DNA of 64,000 bases from Phyto melanocephala. Its lineage: Eukaryota > Arthropoda > Insecta > Diptera > Rhinophoridae. The notes beneath the pieces are model-generated. The model was not told where the DNA came from and did no database searches. It was given only the letters and a program-made list of their open reading frames with translations. Positions 12,387-24,165 of this stretch are shown here, piece after piece; within the stretch, counting starts at the first letter, position 1, and each line of letters opens with the position of its first letter. A program made the position numbers and the translations under genes. The DNA is taken from the NCBI GenBank assembly GCA_941918925.1, contig OW799233.1, positions 144,462,223 through 144,526,222 of the forward strand. The letters are read 5' to 3'.

Positions 12387-13284
12387 AAAAATTGTGCGGG
12401 TATATTCATTTTGTCGTTCCTTTTACAACACATCAAAATGTAAATTTTCGACCCCATAATGTATATATACTCTGAATCGAGGTTTTATTTAATGACGATC
12501 TTGTAATATCCTTCCGTCTGTTGAAAGCACGAAAGAGGTCGAAACAAAAAAGTAAGGAGCTCAAATTTTAACAGAATATTTCTTATATACAAGGTTTGCT
12601 TGGTATTGAAAATAGGCTAAATCAGAGTATTAGGAAGAGAGCTATAGCTCGTAATGCAAGAGTAGGTCGAAAAAACCGTGTTCTTCAAACATCGAATAAG
12701 ATGCAATTGTCTCCAAACGCATTAACGTAGAGTCATACAACCTCGAATATATATTTTCTGAGTAAAAACAATATATTTCCCTGAAAATTGCTTAAATTTA
12801 TGCACTAGGAAAATATACGAATATACGAAATATACGAACCTTATAAAACTGACAAAATTAGATATACGAATCTAAAATTTTGCAAACAATGCTTTTTGGT
12901 CAAAGGTTTTGTTCTATTGGAAAATAAATGTTACACGCCACGCCCACTTTTAGACCACCTGCCATATAACGCTTTATCTCAAATTCATATAATTTCCCTA
13001 TGAACAAAGATTTTGGAAGAATAAACGACTATACTAAAATATATAGTTGTATTTATTAGCAGAAACTTTATTGACACGCATACTTTAACGTCCACTTTCA
13101 TTGAAAGACTAAATCTACGAAAACATTTTACTAGCATATCAAAGTTATACAAATAAAGTGATACATATTTTAGAATAAAGATATTATTCCTTAGCGATTA
13201 CTGTTAATAACAAAATAATAAATTCTGTGCTCTAAAAGTGTGTAAAAGATTCGACACAGCCAAATATAGTGCTCTTACTTGTTT
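12387..13284 (+). mobile_element. Helentron-like repeat, family A short form, copy A2
   Basis: About 0.9 kb. It has the family A left part (TATATTCATTTTGTCGTTCC, ATAATGTATATATACTC, a reduced CTTCCGTCTGTTG tract), only one ~288-bp unit, and no mariner insert. At 13144 the sequence reads AAGTTATACAAATAAAGTG, the empty form of the M1/M3/M4/M5 site. The right end is GATTCGACACAGCCAAATAT, then CTTACTTGTTT. The first hairpin bases are lost at the junction with M2. Confidence 0.7.
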
Positions 13285-15040
13285 TATTTAAATTTTGCAA
13301 TATATCTTTTTTCATTTTATATATTTTTATTGAATATTTTTATATATATTTTGTAATCTGTTTGTTTTTACTTAAATTCATTAAATATAATTTGATTTAG
13401 ATTTTGTTTTGTTTTTTAAAAAAATAATGCTAAATATATTTTTTAAATATTTTTTAGGTTTGTATCATATTTATGTTTTCTTTTGTTTGGTTTTATTTTT
13501 GTTATTTTATTCATTTTAATGTTATTTTTGTATTATTTTTTTTAATTTGTTTGCATTTAAGTTGTTTTACATAATTTTATTTTTTATTTCTTTAAAATAA
13601 TATACTTTATATAGTTTAAAAATTTATTCTTTTACAAAAAAATACTTACAATGTACAACAAAATACCAAAAAAAAAATTATTTTGAAAAATATATAAAAA
13701 GCCCACTCAACCTCACCCAATTGCGGCTGAGTTTTTAAAAAGCAAATATGAGTCAAGGTGTGCTTTATAAACAATCCCATTTATAAAAAAATATTTTATT
13801 ATTCTTCAATTTAACAATTGTTAATTATAAAAAAGTGTCGAAATATTAATATTTGAAATATATTTCTTACCATATTTTACAATATTATTGATATTGATTT
13901 AATTGAATAATAATATAAAAACGTGTTGAAAGATGATTTTATTATACAAAGTTGCTATAAAATAAAAATATTTTTAGTTTTATCCACATACATATCTCCA
14001 AACCTTCCTACATACAAACATACCTACATAAAAATAAATATTATTTGATGGCAAAGAAAATAAAATATTTTTGTAATAGCTGGTTATCATACTCCGCAAA
14101 TCTTTAAATCATATTTTGCTGTAAGAAAACAAATGTGTTTTCAAGAGTTCCAAAGAGAAAGAATAATAAAACTTTAATTTTATATAGAATGTTAAAACAT
14201 ATTTTTTATAAATAGTTATTTCTTATTAGTAAATAAATACATTTTTATTTGCAAAAAATTTTATTGCATTTTACTAGGCTTATTAATTTTTTCGTTTTAT
14301 TCTTTGATTATCAATAATAAAAATAAAAATAAAAATTCTTAATACAAAATAAATAAATCTTTGCTGAAGCTAAAAATAAATATTGTCATTAACATTTTTA
14401 TATTTTTATCATTGCAATGCCATTCAGTTTTGAGGTCGTGCTAAAAAACATATATTAATTTCAAAAACAGCAAGTTCTACTGAAAATAATTTGTTAACAC
14501 TGCTCCTGAAACGCCATCAATTATAATATGTGATTTCAATGCCTTCACAATGCTGTACGCAAATAAATTAATATTCAATTTTAAATATTATAGTTGTTGC
14601 CAATATTTTAATTTCATCCTAATATTATTTAGATATTTTTTTAAAATTTTCAAATAACAGCAATCTTTTATTCAGTTCACATTAAATTATCCAGTCAAAC
14701 CAGTAATTTAAACCAGTAGAAACAAATTATGTACATAAAAAAATTATATAAAACAAATTCTTTAAATTCACTTTTTATCTACATAGTTTGTTTAAAAACC
14801 GATATTGCTTTATCATCGCTAGCCTTAAAAAATACATAGTTAAAGTATAATAAATCCGGAACAGGGATGCCACCATGGTCTGATAGAAGCAAAATTGGTA
14901 AAGTATAATATTTGTACATAATATGGATGCTTAGATGGTTTGTTAACAACTTTTTACAGTTTGTGTATAATATTGTTATTTTTTAGTTTTATAACACTAA
15001 CACAAATATAAAGCAGTTTTATTTAAAGAATTTCATTGAA
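13285..15040. other. AT-rich non-coding DNA
   Basis: Extremely A/T-rich, with T-rich runs at 13300-13600. No gene, transposon end or RNA feature could be recognised. Confidence 0.55.
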
Positions 15041-15042
15041 AA

Positions 15043-15734
15043 CATGACCATTATAATTACAATTTTCATTTTCGACCCCATAAAGTTTATATTTTCTGAA
15101 AGATTATAAATAGTAGGACTGATTTAGTATTGCTGTTCGTCTGTCCCTGTGTTGTTTAAAATCAATCTTAAGAAACAACCACATGTTGCACACGTACATG
15201 TGGTATAAATTATTTTGAAATATTAATCGCTATTGTAATCCAGAACAATCGCCCTATAACAAATAAACACGACTGCCTCTGCGTATTCCCATATTTTTAA
15301 CACAAAAATTAGAAAGCTCTAGAATAATTTCTAGATACCATTGTCTGGAGATATAAATGTCTCTAGAGATATTCGTGAAAAAATTTTGGTCACATCGGTC
15401 ACTAAATGGTAAAGTTATATACAATTTTTTTTTTTGAAAAAAATATATGTATTTCGAAAACTTACAAACAAATATCAATGACGCTTTTACAAACTGGCGA
15501 AATTTTTTTTATTTAACCCCATCAATATGAATATTAAATGAAAGAGCTTCACTAGTAGATTACGGTTGATTGAAAATAAATTTAAAATCAAAGATGGCAT
15601 CGGAAATAATAAAGCAAAATGGTATATAATATGAAATCTAGGCTAAGCTACGATAGGGTAATTTTACCTGTGTACATGATAGTGAAGAGTATTATTATAT
15701 TCGGCACAGCCAAATATAGCACTCTTACTTGTTT
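15043..15734 (+). mobile_element. Helentron-like repeat, family B copy 2
   Basis: It contains TTTTCGACCCCATAAAGTTT, a GTTCGTCTGTCCCTGTGTTG tract and the right end TATTCGGCACAGCCAAATAT, GCACTCTTACTTGTTTT. The left end is truncated or degenerate (no ATACCC hairpin). The 74-codon reverse ORF at 15254-15478 is repeat-derived. Confidence 0.65.
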
Positions 15735-15761
15735 TAATTAACGAATGCAAGAAATTGCATG

Positions 15762-15835
15762 TAATTGATAGCCTAGTGGTTTTATCGTTTAACTGAGAGA
15801 GAGAGAGAGAGAGTTGTGGTCCGAATTTCGTTATT
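15762..15835 (+). pseudogene. Possible tRNA-like or SINE head
   Basis: TAGCCTAGTGG at 15769-15779 fits the polymerase III A box (TRGYNNANNGG) exactly. GGTCCGAATTTC at 15818-15829 resembles the B box (GGTTCGANTCC). The spacing places them at positions 8 and 57 of a tRNA-sized unit. The anticodon/variable region is replaced by (GA)n at about 15797-15812, so it is not a functional tRNA. The match could be chance. Confidence 0.3.
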
Positions 15836-16420
15836 TTGTGCAAGGCACGTTTATTTATCAGGTAACTGCAGTTCGGAGAGAATTTTTGATTTATATTTTT
15901 TATATATGAATTTTGACATTTGAAATAAATGAGAATGGAGAGAAAATGAATTATTATCTATAAACTTTGACAGCTGAAATTTAAAATAAGTGAAGAAAAT
16001 AATAATGAACTCACGAAACAAGACTACCTGATTAATATATGTGCCTTGGTTTTGTGAAAATGCAATCTTTTTATTTATTCAAAAGTTTTTTTAAATATTT
16101 TTTTTTCTGTTTTAAATTTACACCCTGAAAGCAGACAATAAATTTTATCACCAATCGAAGGGTTCAGTTCTAGGAAACGAACACTTTTTGTTGTTATAAA
16201 ATTTCTATTACTTAAAGGCAAAATAACTTTTTTAAAGTAAAAGTATAGCAAAACAATAGTTAAAACATTATATCTTTTTACTATATAATTGTAAGTAAGA
16301 ATTTTCCAACATAGTTGTACCACATTATTGTCGGAAATGCATAGGGGAAACTGTGTTTATTCCCAAAAACAATTCAAGAATTCACAATTACGTATGGCTA
16401 ATATACTTGCTATTGCCTAG

Positions 16421-16481
16421 CTTCACGATGTGAAGGGTGTAGAAGATTTGGCACAGCCTATTAAAGCGCTCTTACTTGTTG
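16421..16481 (+). mobile_element. 3' end of a family B Helentron-like repeat
   Basis: CTTCACGATGTGAAGGGTGT, then GATTTGGCACAGCC and GCGCTCTTACTTGTTG are the family terminal phrases. The left part of the copy cannot be followed beyond about 16075. Confidence 0.5.
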
Positions 16482-16505
16482 ATATTAATAATATTTAAAG
16501 TAATA

Positions 16506-16613
16506 CTGCCGTATTCATAAAAAATATTTCGGATTTATTGAAGGCTTATTTCACAAAATTTCAAATACGTCTATAATAAGCCTAAAAATGGTTTCTATAA
16601 ATACGACAGGTAA
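16506..16613. mobile_element. Short palindromic MITE-like sequence
   Basis: CTGCCGTATTCATAAA at the left and the complement TTTCTATAAATACGACAG at the right form imperfect inverted ends. Nested inside are AAGGCTTAT and ATAAGCCT. It is about 108 bp and non-coding. No target duplication is certain. Confidence 0.4.
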
Positions 16614-18268
16614 AATATAAAATTTTATAACCAAAACAATATTTCTTTAATTTGTTAAAAAATTAATCTCATTTGTTACCTAAGCCCGCAACTTATTATT
16701 TGAACGGCAATTTGAGAAAAGAGTACGTTTTGGTAGATTTTTGCCCGTTCTTGTAAAAAATTTGGAACGAAAAATCTTTTCGTTGCGGCATCCCTAATCA
16801 AGGCAACAAATTGTTCGTTATTTCAATATAAGATTTAAACGATAAAAAAGTATGTGTCGTCAACACCTCGCTGACCTATTACGCCAAAAAACTTTGTATC
16901 CAAGCAATAGTTTTTTTTTATGCATTCAATATGTACATGCATAAGTGTTTTAGTTACTTACTATAATATTAAGTTGTCTAGCCACATATTTGTATCTGCT
17001 AAATGTAAATATAAAAAAACAGCATAAATATAAAACTACATTCATGTGTTTTATCAATAAATAAAATCAATATAAAATTAATACAATTTTTTTTTTTGTA
17101 TTAAAACAATAAAAACACTTTTATTTTTAAGCATTTTATAAGAGTTACAAAAAACACAGCGATAAAAATCATAAAAGAGTAAACAATATAAAAATCCATA
17201 AAATCACTTTTTTGGGAATTTTTTTTTCTCATTTTTATTTCTTTTTTATGAAATTCATACTGTTAGTTAATCAATTTTATTGCGGTGACAGTGATATACA
17301 TATATTTATACCAGTAGGCAAAGTTCCAAACACAATGATTAATTTTTTTTTTAATATAATTTTTTGCTATTATAACTGGGCCTGTAACGAGTTGGGTATT
17401 GAGTAGAATGTGTTGAATTATTTTTTGTTTTTCGAAATACATATTTTATAGTGGTCAAGTTGGCTGTACTAAAAAAAATTAAATAGCAATACACATACAT
17501 ATTAACGTTAACTTTTCAATTATTTTACCCTACAATCTACAAACCTTAAATTGAGTAGAAAATGATAATGTCTTGGGTGTACAAAATTTTTCTATGCAAT
17601 ATGCAGTGCACAAAGTTTATGAAATTATTAATTTTTGTAAAGCCCAGTAAAGCACTATAGTCAATAAGCTGATTTCAATTATATTTATCTATAAAATAAT
17701 TTCCTTAACCCTGTTTTAAATTTAATATAAAGAGATGTAAATATAATAATGATTTTCGTATAACTCCACAACAGTTTACTTTGCAGTTACTCATTATATA
17801 ACAGCTTATATCAGACGAAAATGCTTTGAAGCACAAATGTTACACATTATACTGCACAACTAAGGTATCTTTCACAAATCATTAAACAAAAATAACCGCA
17901 AATGGCTTTTCTAAATATCCTCCATGAAGATCAATACACTTTTGTGAACAAATTTTTGAATAACATTTCTGATTCCTATTGAGCTAGCTCCAAAAAATGA
18001 ATTTTGGACCGATATTGAATGAAATATGTAAAGTTTTGCTCGTCTTGAAATGCCCACACAGTCGGCCGCTGTTTACTTTTGGGCTTAAATGCATATATCC
18101 ATGATTTATAACATTTCACATTCATTTAATATTAAAAGTATGCTGGTTCCATTAATACATAATCTCACTAAAAGTTACTATATCAACATGTAGATGACAG
18201 CTTCACAAATATTTTACGACATTTAAAAAACACGTCTATAAGCGAACTACGGCCACTATTATATTTAA
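16614..18268. other. AT-rich non-coding DNA with a possible transposase tail
   Basis: Mostly featureless. On the minus strand, about 18090-17890, a short broken frame ends KCIDLHGGYLEKP. That resembles the C-terminus of some Tc1/mariner-type transposases, but without catalytic residues the identification is weak. Confidence 0.35.
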
Positions 18269-18900
18269 TCTATATATATAAAAGTGAAACTCTGTCTGTG
18301 TGTGTGTGTGTTAGCTATAGACTCCGAAACCGTAAAGCCGATCGGGCAAGTTGTTGTACACATTCCAGGGAGTGTTTATGGGCTGTAAAAAGTGGGTGGG
18401 GATACGCCCTTAAAAATAAGTTATCATTTTTAGCTACTTGCACTAGATCGATTTTTCTAAAACCTTGCACACATATTAAGCTGTTATGACTGTACAATTT
18501 CGTGACTACAAAAGTTGGCAGTGTCACGCCCATAAAAACAGTTATCATTCTCAGCTATTTCCATTGGCATTCCAATGGTTCCCACCGATTTTCCTTTAAA
18601 CTTCAAGCGACTACAGATTCAAGTTCGCCTTGCCTTCGCTATTAGCATCAACAAAACACAAGGACAATCTCTGATTGTTGCAGGATTGAGTTTGGAAAAT
18701 TCATGCTTTTCACATGGCCACCTGTACGTTGCATGCTCCAGAGTGGGATCACCAAAAAATTTGTTCATTTTTATAGCAAACTGAAAAACCAAAAATATTG
18801 TATACCCACTTGCATTACAATAAAAATCAATAAAATATTACTTTTGATATACATATTGAATTAAAATTTATAATGCTTTTTTATTCATTAAGGGGCGTAG
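18269..18900 (+). mobile_element. Internally deleted Helitron remnant
   Basis: The left end TCTATATATATAAAA (18269), then GTGAAACTCTGTCTGTGTGT and CTATAGACTCCGAAACCGTA, is typical of fly Helitrons, which begin TC after a host A. An internal deletion joins this to the last part of the helicase gene (18575-18784). The 3' terminus is not certain: an AAGGGGCGTAGCAACTGATC phrase near 18892 may be a worn end. Confidence 0.6.
18575..18784 (+). pseudogene. Helitron Pif1-like helicase, C-terminal fragment
   Basis: 69 codons, open to a natural stop. The frame contains FAISINKTQGQSL, corresponding to a late helicase motif, and HGHLYVACSRVGSPKNLF, the near-terminal arginine motif of Pif1/RecD-type helicases in Helitrons. 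The Rep nuclease domain and the ATP-binding motifs are absent, so this is only the tail of a protein normally well over 1000 residues. The M at the start is an internal residue, not a real initiator. The family call is confident; function is lost. Confidence 0.8.
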
Positions 18901-19580
18901 CAACTGATCACTAATAATTGTTGATTTCTAAAAATTAAGTTTATCAATTCATTGTTTTGATCTGATATACGTCAAAAGTTGTAAAACATAATAGCACGAA
19001 AATTTTCAGAATTTAATTTAATTCTTTGGTTGACATGAATTTTTTAAAGTTACTGTGAAAAACATAAATAGCGTTCGTACATAAAATCGTAAGTATATTG
19101 TCAAAACCTTCAAACTTTACTAATGGAACGTTAGTTATAAGATTGTAGTGCATTTGGGTTGGCAAGCCTCGAACAGCCATTTCAATAAAATATTATTTGA
19201 GATTCTTTTCTTTTAAGCTCATAAAGCTTCAGGCTTTAAACTATACATTAAAAAACCCTTATTTCTAAAATATAAAGGAAAATGATTAAACGAATTTTCA
19301 GAACATTTAATTTATGTATTTTTTTTCTAAGCCAAATGCAATAAAATCGAGTTCCCTCAAACTCAACGACAGGTTGTAGAGTAAACATTAAAGATTAAAT
19401 CAAAAATTCATAAGAAAAAATTCCATACGGTTTGTATTCAATGTGTATATTGAAAGCGAAAGCCGGCCACATCAACAAGGTAGGTGGGTTTTTTGCTGTG
19501 TCTGAAATCAAAAAAAAAAAAAAAATAATAATTTACACAAACACAAAAAAAAAATAATAAGTGTCATACTCGTTATTTGA
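18901..19580. other. AT-rich non-coding DNA
   Basis: No gene or transposon end seen. It ends with poly-A rich runs at 19508-19555. Confidence 0.5.
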
Positions 19581-19589
19581 GTGATCTCG

Positions 19590-19911
19590 TATAAAAGGTG
19601 GAGAAAAAACCGCTCTTGGACAAGCAGCCTTAAAATATTTGAAATATACTCAAACAAATAAACGAATGTCCGAGAAACTGAAAGTCATATAGACTATAGT
19701 ACAATGCACCAAGAAAAATATAAATACAATTCTGTTGCAAGACCAAAAGACAAATAAAATAATAACAGCATTTTGAGTAAGAAATAAAAACTTCGAAAGA
19801 GAAAATATGGACAAAAAAACTAGACAATTATCATCAAATATATGTAAAGTCGAAGTCAGAAATGGAAATCAGCAAAGGCGAAACGAACGAGAACGAAAAA
19901 ATGTTGTTTAA
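19590..19911 (+). promoter_or_regulatory. Doubtful promoter with a 34-codon ORF
   Basis: TATAAAAGG at 19590 precedes an A-rich leader and ATG at 19807. The ORF (19807-19911) ends QQRRNERERKNVV then stop. RRNERER resembles the basic region of achaete-scute type bHLH proteins (RRNARERNRVK), but the sequence stops where helix 1 should follow. It could be a small peptide gene, a bHLH relic or chance purine-rich coding. No splice donor was found that would extend it. Confidence 0.2.
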
Positions 19912-21560
19912 ATAAAATAATAATAATAACAATAAGGCTACTAGTGTATGTATCGTGCCACAACCTTAGACTCCATACATTCGTTACAATACTCGTTCAA
20001 CAAAATACAAAAAATATTTTTAACAATAACAATTTCCTCGCCCAGTGATAAACAAACAACGTCAACGCTGGGTTGGGTGTTTAAAGACAGAGTTGCTCTA
20101 AAAATGAAAACGAAAAAAAAAAGCAAACTGAACTTTAGTTAACATAAAAAATGGCATGAAAATACTGGTCAATAGCAATTTTGTCTACCAAACCGCTTGC
20201 GATCGAGATTTTTTTTGAAAATGTAACTACATATACATTTGTATACATTAAAAAATGTATTTATATTATTTGTACTCAGTCAGCCAGATAGACACAATAT
20301 GTATTATATTTATCTGTTTATTTTACACAAATATAACACATTGCTTAAGTGAACAATAAGTACAGCAAAAATTAAATCACCAGCTTCGATATAATCATTG
20401 GAAAAAGCTGAAAGGTATGTATGTAGGTATATTGGAATTCAATACTCTTCCTGCATTCCGAAACCTTGAATCATATTTTATACAAAAGTGGCTACTCTAG
20501 CTACTCTCTACCAGTAACACCATGAACATTTAACACAGTATAGACTGCTGCAACAGTCAAGACACAAGAACTACAACAAAAACGGACGTAATTTAATCAC
20601 TATGATTTTGCACCTTTTTTCAAGTTGTTTGTTGTTTTTCGTGTTCCAGATTACATTTCAATTTAAATACATTAAAAAAGAGTTGAAAACAAAAAATTTA
20701 TGTTGCAATTATTTACCTGAAATATAAGAACTCCTTTATTTTTATGACAACAACCCAACAGCAGTACATAACAACAACATCCACAGACATTAAACTCACC
20801 TTTACAGTAGGTCGGCTGAATTCTTTTATTTTAGAGATTGTGCTTAAAATAATTATAATCGTGTATAAAAGCAGAAACTTTGTCGAAAACTTTATACTTG
20901 ATAGTGCAAAAGTTATCACTTAGTTCAAAGGCCATTCATTCTATATTTTTAGCAAATGGTTATAAGTGTCCTTTCTGCTCTGACAGAAATTTGGTTTTGA
21001 CAGAATTAATATTTACCGCTATTTCCAAGATATTAAAAACTCTCATTTATTACTGCATTTTCATTTGTAAAAACCACGAAGCCGAAAGTGGACTCTAATT
21101 TATTAAATTTGATTTTAACTTAAATTGCTGTTATCGTAACTTCATCACGCGTTTATTGTTAAATTTCGGATTTTTTCAAGCAAAATTGTACAAATCTAGC
21201 TTTTCTAATATGTATATGTCGTGAAGCTTTCGATAAAACAGTATATTTAGAAATTTAGAGTCTACTTAAAAAGGGTTTTCGTACTCAACGAACACTTTTA
21301 AAACAAACAAAAACTATGCTCTCAGTTTTAGGGCAACAAATAGTCTCTAGTTCTGTATTATTCTTAAATTGACAATTTCTTTTATATTTTCCAAAGATTT
21401 TAAGTTCATTACTTATTCGTAAAAAATAAAACAATTATTGGAAATTTTCTACAATATGCAAATAAATGATTGTAAGCATCCTTTGAAGACGAATTTCTTT
21501 GTAAGAAAAAATTAGTTTCTTTTTTCTTTTACCCTTGTTTTTCCTCTTGGCAGCATATGA
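19912..21560. other. Non-coding DNA, nothing recognised
   Basis: Somewhat less A/T-rich than its surroundings around 19960-20600. Stop-dense in all frames. ORFs of 61-72 codons here show no motif. It might include untranslated or regulatory sequence, but nothing shows it. Confidence 0.45.
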
Positions 21561-21564
21561 CTGT

Positions 21565-21740
21565 CACAGTTGTTTTTGTAAGATTTTACTTTCCTTTATT
21601 TTTGGAGTATCGTGCAACTCCATGTATTCTTTGGTCCATCACGACTTCCCGTGTCTTAAGGATTCGAATGTTGAGCAATCCTTGTTAAAATATCAGGATT
21701 CTTTCTGATAATATGGCAGATCCGCTTCCATTTCTTTTTT
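21565..21740 (-). pseudogene. LINE ORF2 C-terminal fragment (3' part)
   Basis: Read on the minus strand, this has RNGSGSAILSERILIF (compare RKWRWIGHTLRK-type tails) and GPKNTWSCTIL (compare GRPKNTWRRTIL), the end of endonuclease-reverse transcriptase LINEs common in insects. It is the continuation of the reverse transcriptase at 25105-25857, from which it is separated by the inserted Helentron-like copies. Stops are present. Confidence 0.6.
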
Positions 21741-21875
21741 ATACCCGCCACCAAAAAAATGGTGGGGGTATATTCATTTTGTCATTCCGTTTGTAACACA
21801 TCGAAATATCCATTTTAGACCCCATAAAGTATATATATTCTGAATCAGGGTTTGATTTGATGACGATCTAGCTAT

Positions 21876-21951
21876 GTCCGTCCGTCTGTCCGTCTGTCCG
21901 TCTGTCCGTCTGTCCGTCTGTCCGTCTGTCCGTCTGTCCGTCTGTCCGTCT
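21876..21951 (+). repeat. (GTCCGTCT)9 microsatellite inside A3
   Basis: One GTCC plus nine GTCCGTCT units (76 bp). The same position in A1 (about 6254) and A4 (about 25995) has only two units. The reverse strand gives an open frame of repeating TDGQTDRR that is not a protein. Confidence 0.95.
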
Positions 21952-23488
21952 GTTGAAAGCACGATAGAGGTCGCACCGAAAAAGCTAGGGGGCTCAAATT
22001 TTGCCAGAATCTTTCTTATAGACAAGGTTTGTTTGGTATTGAAAATGGGCTAAATCGGAGTATTAGGAAGAGAGTTATAGCTCGAAAAGCCAGAGTAGGT
22101 CGAAAAAACCGTGTCCTTCAAACATCGAATAAAACGGAATTGTGTCCAAATACATTAACGTAGACTCATGAAACTTCGAATATATATTTCCTGAGTAAAA
22201 ATAATATTGTCCCCCGAAAATCATCTAAATCTATGTATTAGGAGACGAGTTATCGATCAAAATGTACGAAAATTTATACCGCACAGTGTATTTTTCGGTA
22301 TATTTAAAAACAAAAACGTCATAAAAGCAACAAAACTTAATGTACGACTCTGAAATTTTGCACACTTTGGTTTTTGGTGAGACGCTTTTTTGTAACGGAA
22401 AATCAATGTGCCACGCCCACTTTTACGCCCACCTCCCATATAACGTTTTACCTAAAATTCATATAATTTCTCTATTAATAAAGATTTTGGAATAAAAAAG
22501 GGCTATATTGAAACACCTAAGTTGTACTCATTCGCAAAAAAAACTTTGACACGCCTACTATAACGCCCACTTTTCACGTTATCTACCGTTAATGAAATTT
22601 AAAAGCTCATAAAACCGCCAAAATTCGAGGTATGATGATCAAATTTGCTACGTATAACCCTCTGGGCAATATCATTACTGTGCCAAAAAATTAAGGTGCC
22701 ACGCCCACTTTTACGCCCACCTCCCATATAACGTTTTACCCAAAATTCATATAATTTCTCTATTAATAAAGATTTTGGAATTATAAGGGGCTATATTGAA
22801 ACACCTAAGTTGTACTCATTCGCAAAAATAACTTTGACACGCCTACTATAACGCCCACTTTTCACGTTATCTACCGTTAATGAAATTTAAAAGCTCATAA
22901 ATCCGCCAAAATTAGAGGTATGACGATAAAATTTGCTACGTATAACCCTCTGGGCAATATCATTACTGTGCCAGAAAATTAAGTTGCCACGCCTACTTTT
23001 ACGCCCACCTCCCATATAACGTTTTACCTAAAATTCATATAATTTCTCTATTAATATAGATTTTGGAATAATAAAGGGCTATATTAAAACACCTAAGTTG
23101 TACTCATTCGCAAAAATAACTTTGACACGCCTACTATAACGCCCACTTTTCAAGTTATCTACCGTTAATGAAATTTAAAAGCTCATAAAACCGTTAAAAT
23201 TAGAGGTATGATGATCAAATTTGCTACGTATATCCTTCTAATCAATGTAATTGTTGTGCCAAAAAGTTTAGTTGACACGCCCACTTTAACGCCTACCTCC
23301 CATATAACGGTTTATCTTAAATTCATGTAATTTCTCTATTGACAAAGTTTTTGGGAAAATAAAGGACTATATTGAAATATTTAAGTTGTATTTATTAGCA
23401 GAAACTCTATTGACACGCCTACTTTAACGCCCACTTTCATTGAAAGACTACATTGACAAAAGCATTTTAGTAGCATATCGAAGTTATA

Positions 23489-23834
23489 AAGGGTGGTTAA
23501 ATTTTAAGGGCTGATGTTGTTTTTAAATAAAACACAAATTATTTAAGAAATTATTATCATTTCTTTTTATAATGATAATATTTGTATGGTTCAATTATGC
23601 ATTTAACAAAATATCGGCCAAATGCCCCCCCCCCCATCCTTGGCGCCACTCCTCTATCTGATAGTCCAAATTTTCAATGACAATGTTGATGGTCAATTGT
23701 TGGGCATGATGATGAGTAGAGGTTGACTGCTCTTTTGCCACACTATCGCAAAAACCAGCAGTGGTTCCCATTCAATAAACTAAGAAGGCATTCACAGACT
23801 TTCTAAAATTGGCCCTTACAATTAAGCCAACATT
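23489..23834 (-). mobile_element. Non-autonomous DD41D-type mariner M3, deleted
   Basis: It begins AAGGGTGGTTAAATTTTAAG after TA at the same site as M1 and ends before TACAAAG. It is only about 346 bp: a deletion from TTTCTAAAATT to GGCCCTTACAATTAAGCC removes the right half, including the helix-turn-helix region present in M1, M4 and M5. Confidence 0.75.
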
Positions 23835-23866
23835 TACAAAGAAAGTGATACATATTTTTATATTAT

Positions 23867-24165
23867 TATCACACGGTGATTCAAAATATACATTCTCAGC
23901 ATTTTGCTAAAACGGGAAATTTATTAGTAAGATTTTGATTTTTAAACTACTATAACATTTTGCTTTTAAAAGATTTTCAAACGAAATAAGTTTTGTATAA
24001 TTTTAAAATTTGTTAGCCATTAGTACATGAATATAAATTGTTTATGATGTTTAGATATAATTTTTTTTTACTTATGTCAAAATTTTCCTAAATTCCCATT
24101 TTTAATAGAGCATAACTTCAGGAGAACATAAGATAACAAATATAAATTAGCACTATTTCGTAGAT
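23867..24165. other. Unassigned DNA between A3 and A3b
   Basis: About 300 bp that matches neither family A nor the LINE. It may be a short insertion or sequence captured when the two partial copies were joined. Confidence 0.4.

Larger units (their letters stand above)
21741..23866 (+). mobile_element. Helentron-like repeat, family A long form, copy A3 (3' truncated)
   Basis: It carries the intact left hairpin, TTTTGTCATTCCGTTTGTAA, an expanded GTCCGTCT tract, and four ~288-bp units (CATATAAC at 22437, 22725, 23013 and 23301). M3 sits at the shared TA site. The copy stops shortly after M3 (near 23866), and 24166 resumes with the equivalent region of another copy. It is inserted in a LINE: minus-strand LINE sequence flanks it at 21740 and, beyond A3b, at 25105. 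Confidence 0.7.

Noticed and set aside
21774..22025. 83-codon reverse ORF with repeating TDGQTDRR
   Set aside because: Translation of the GTCCGTCT microsatellite within a non-coding repeat; not a protein gene.
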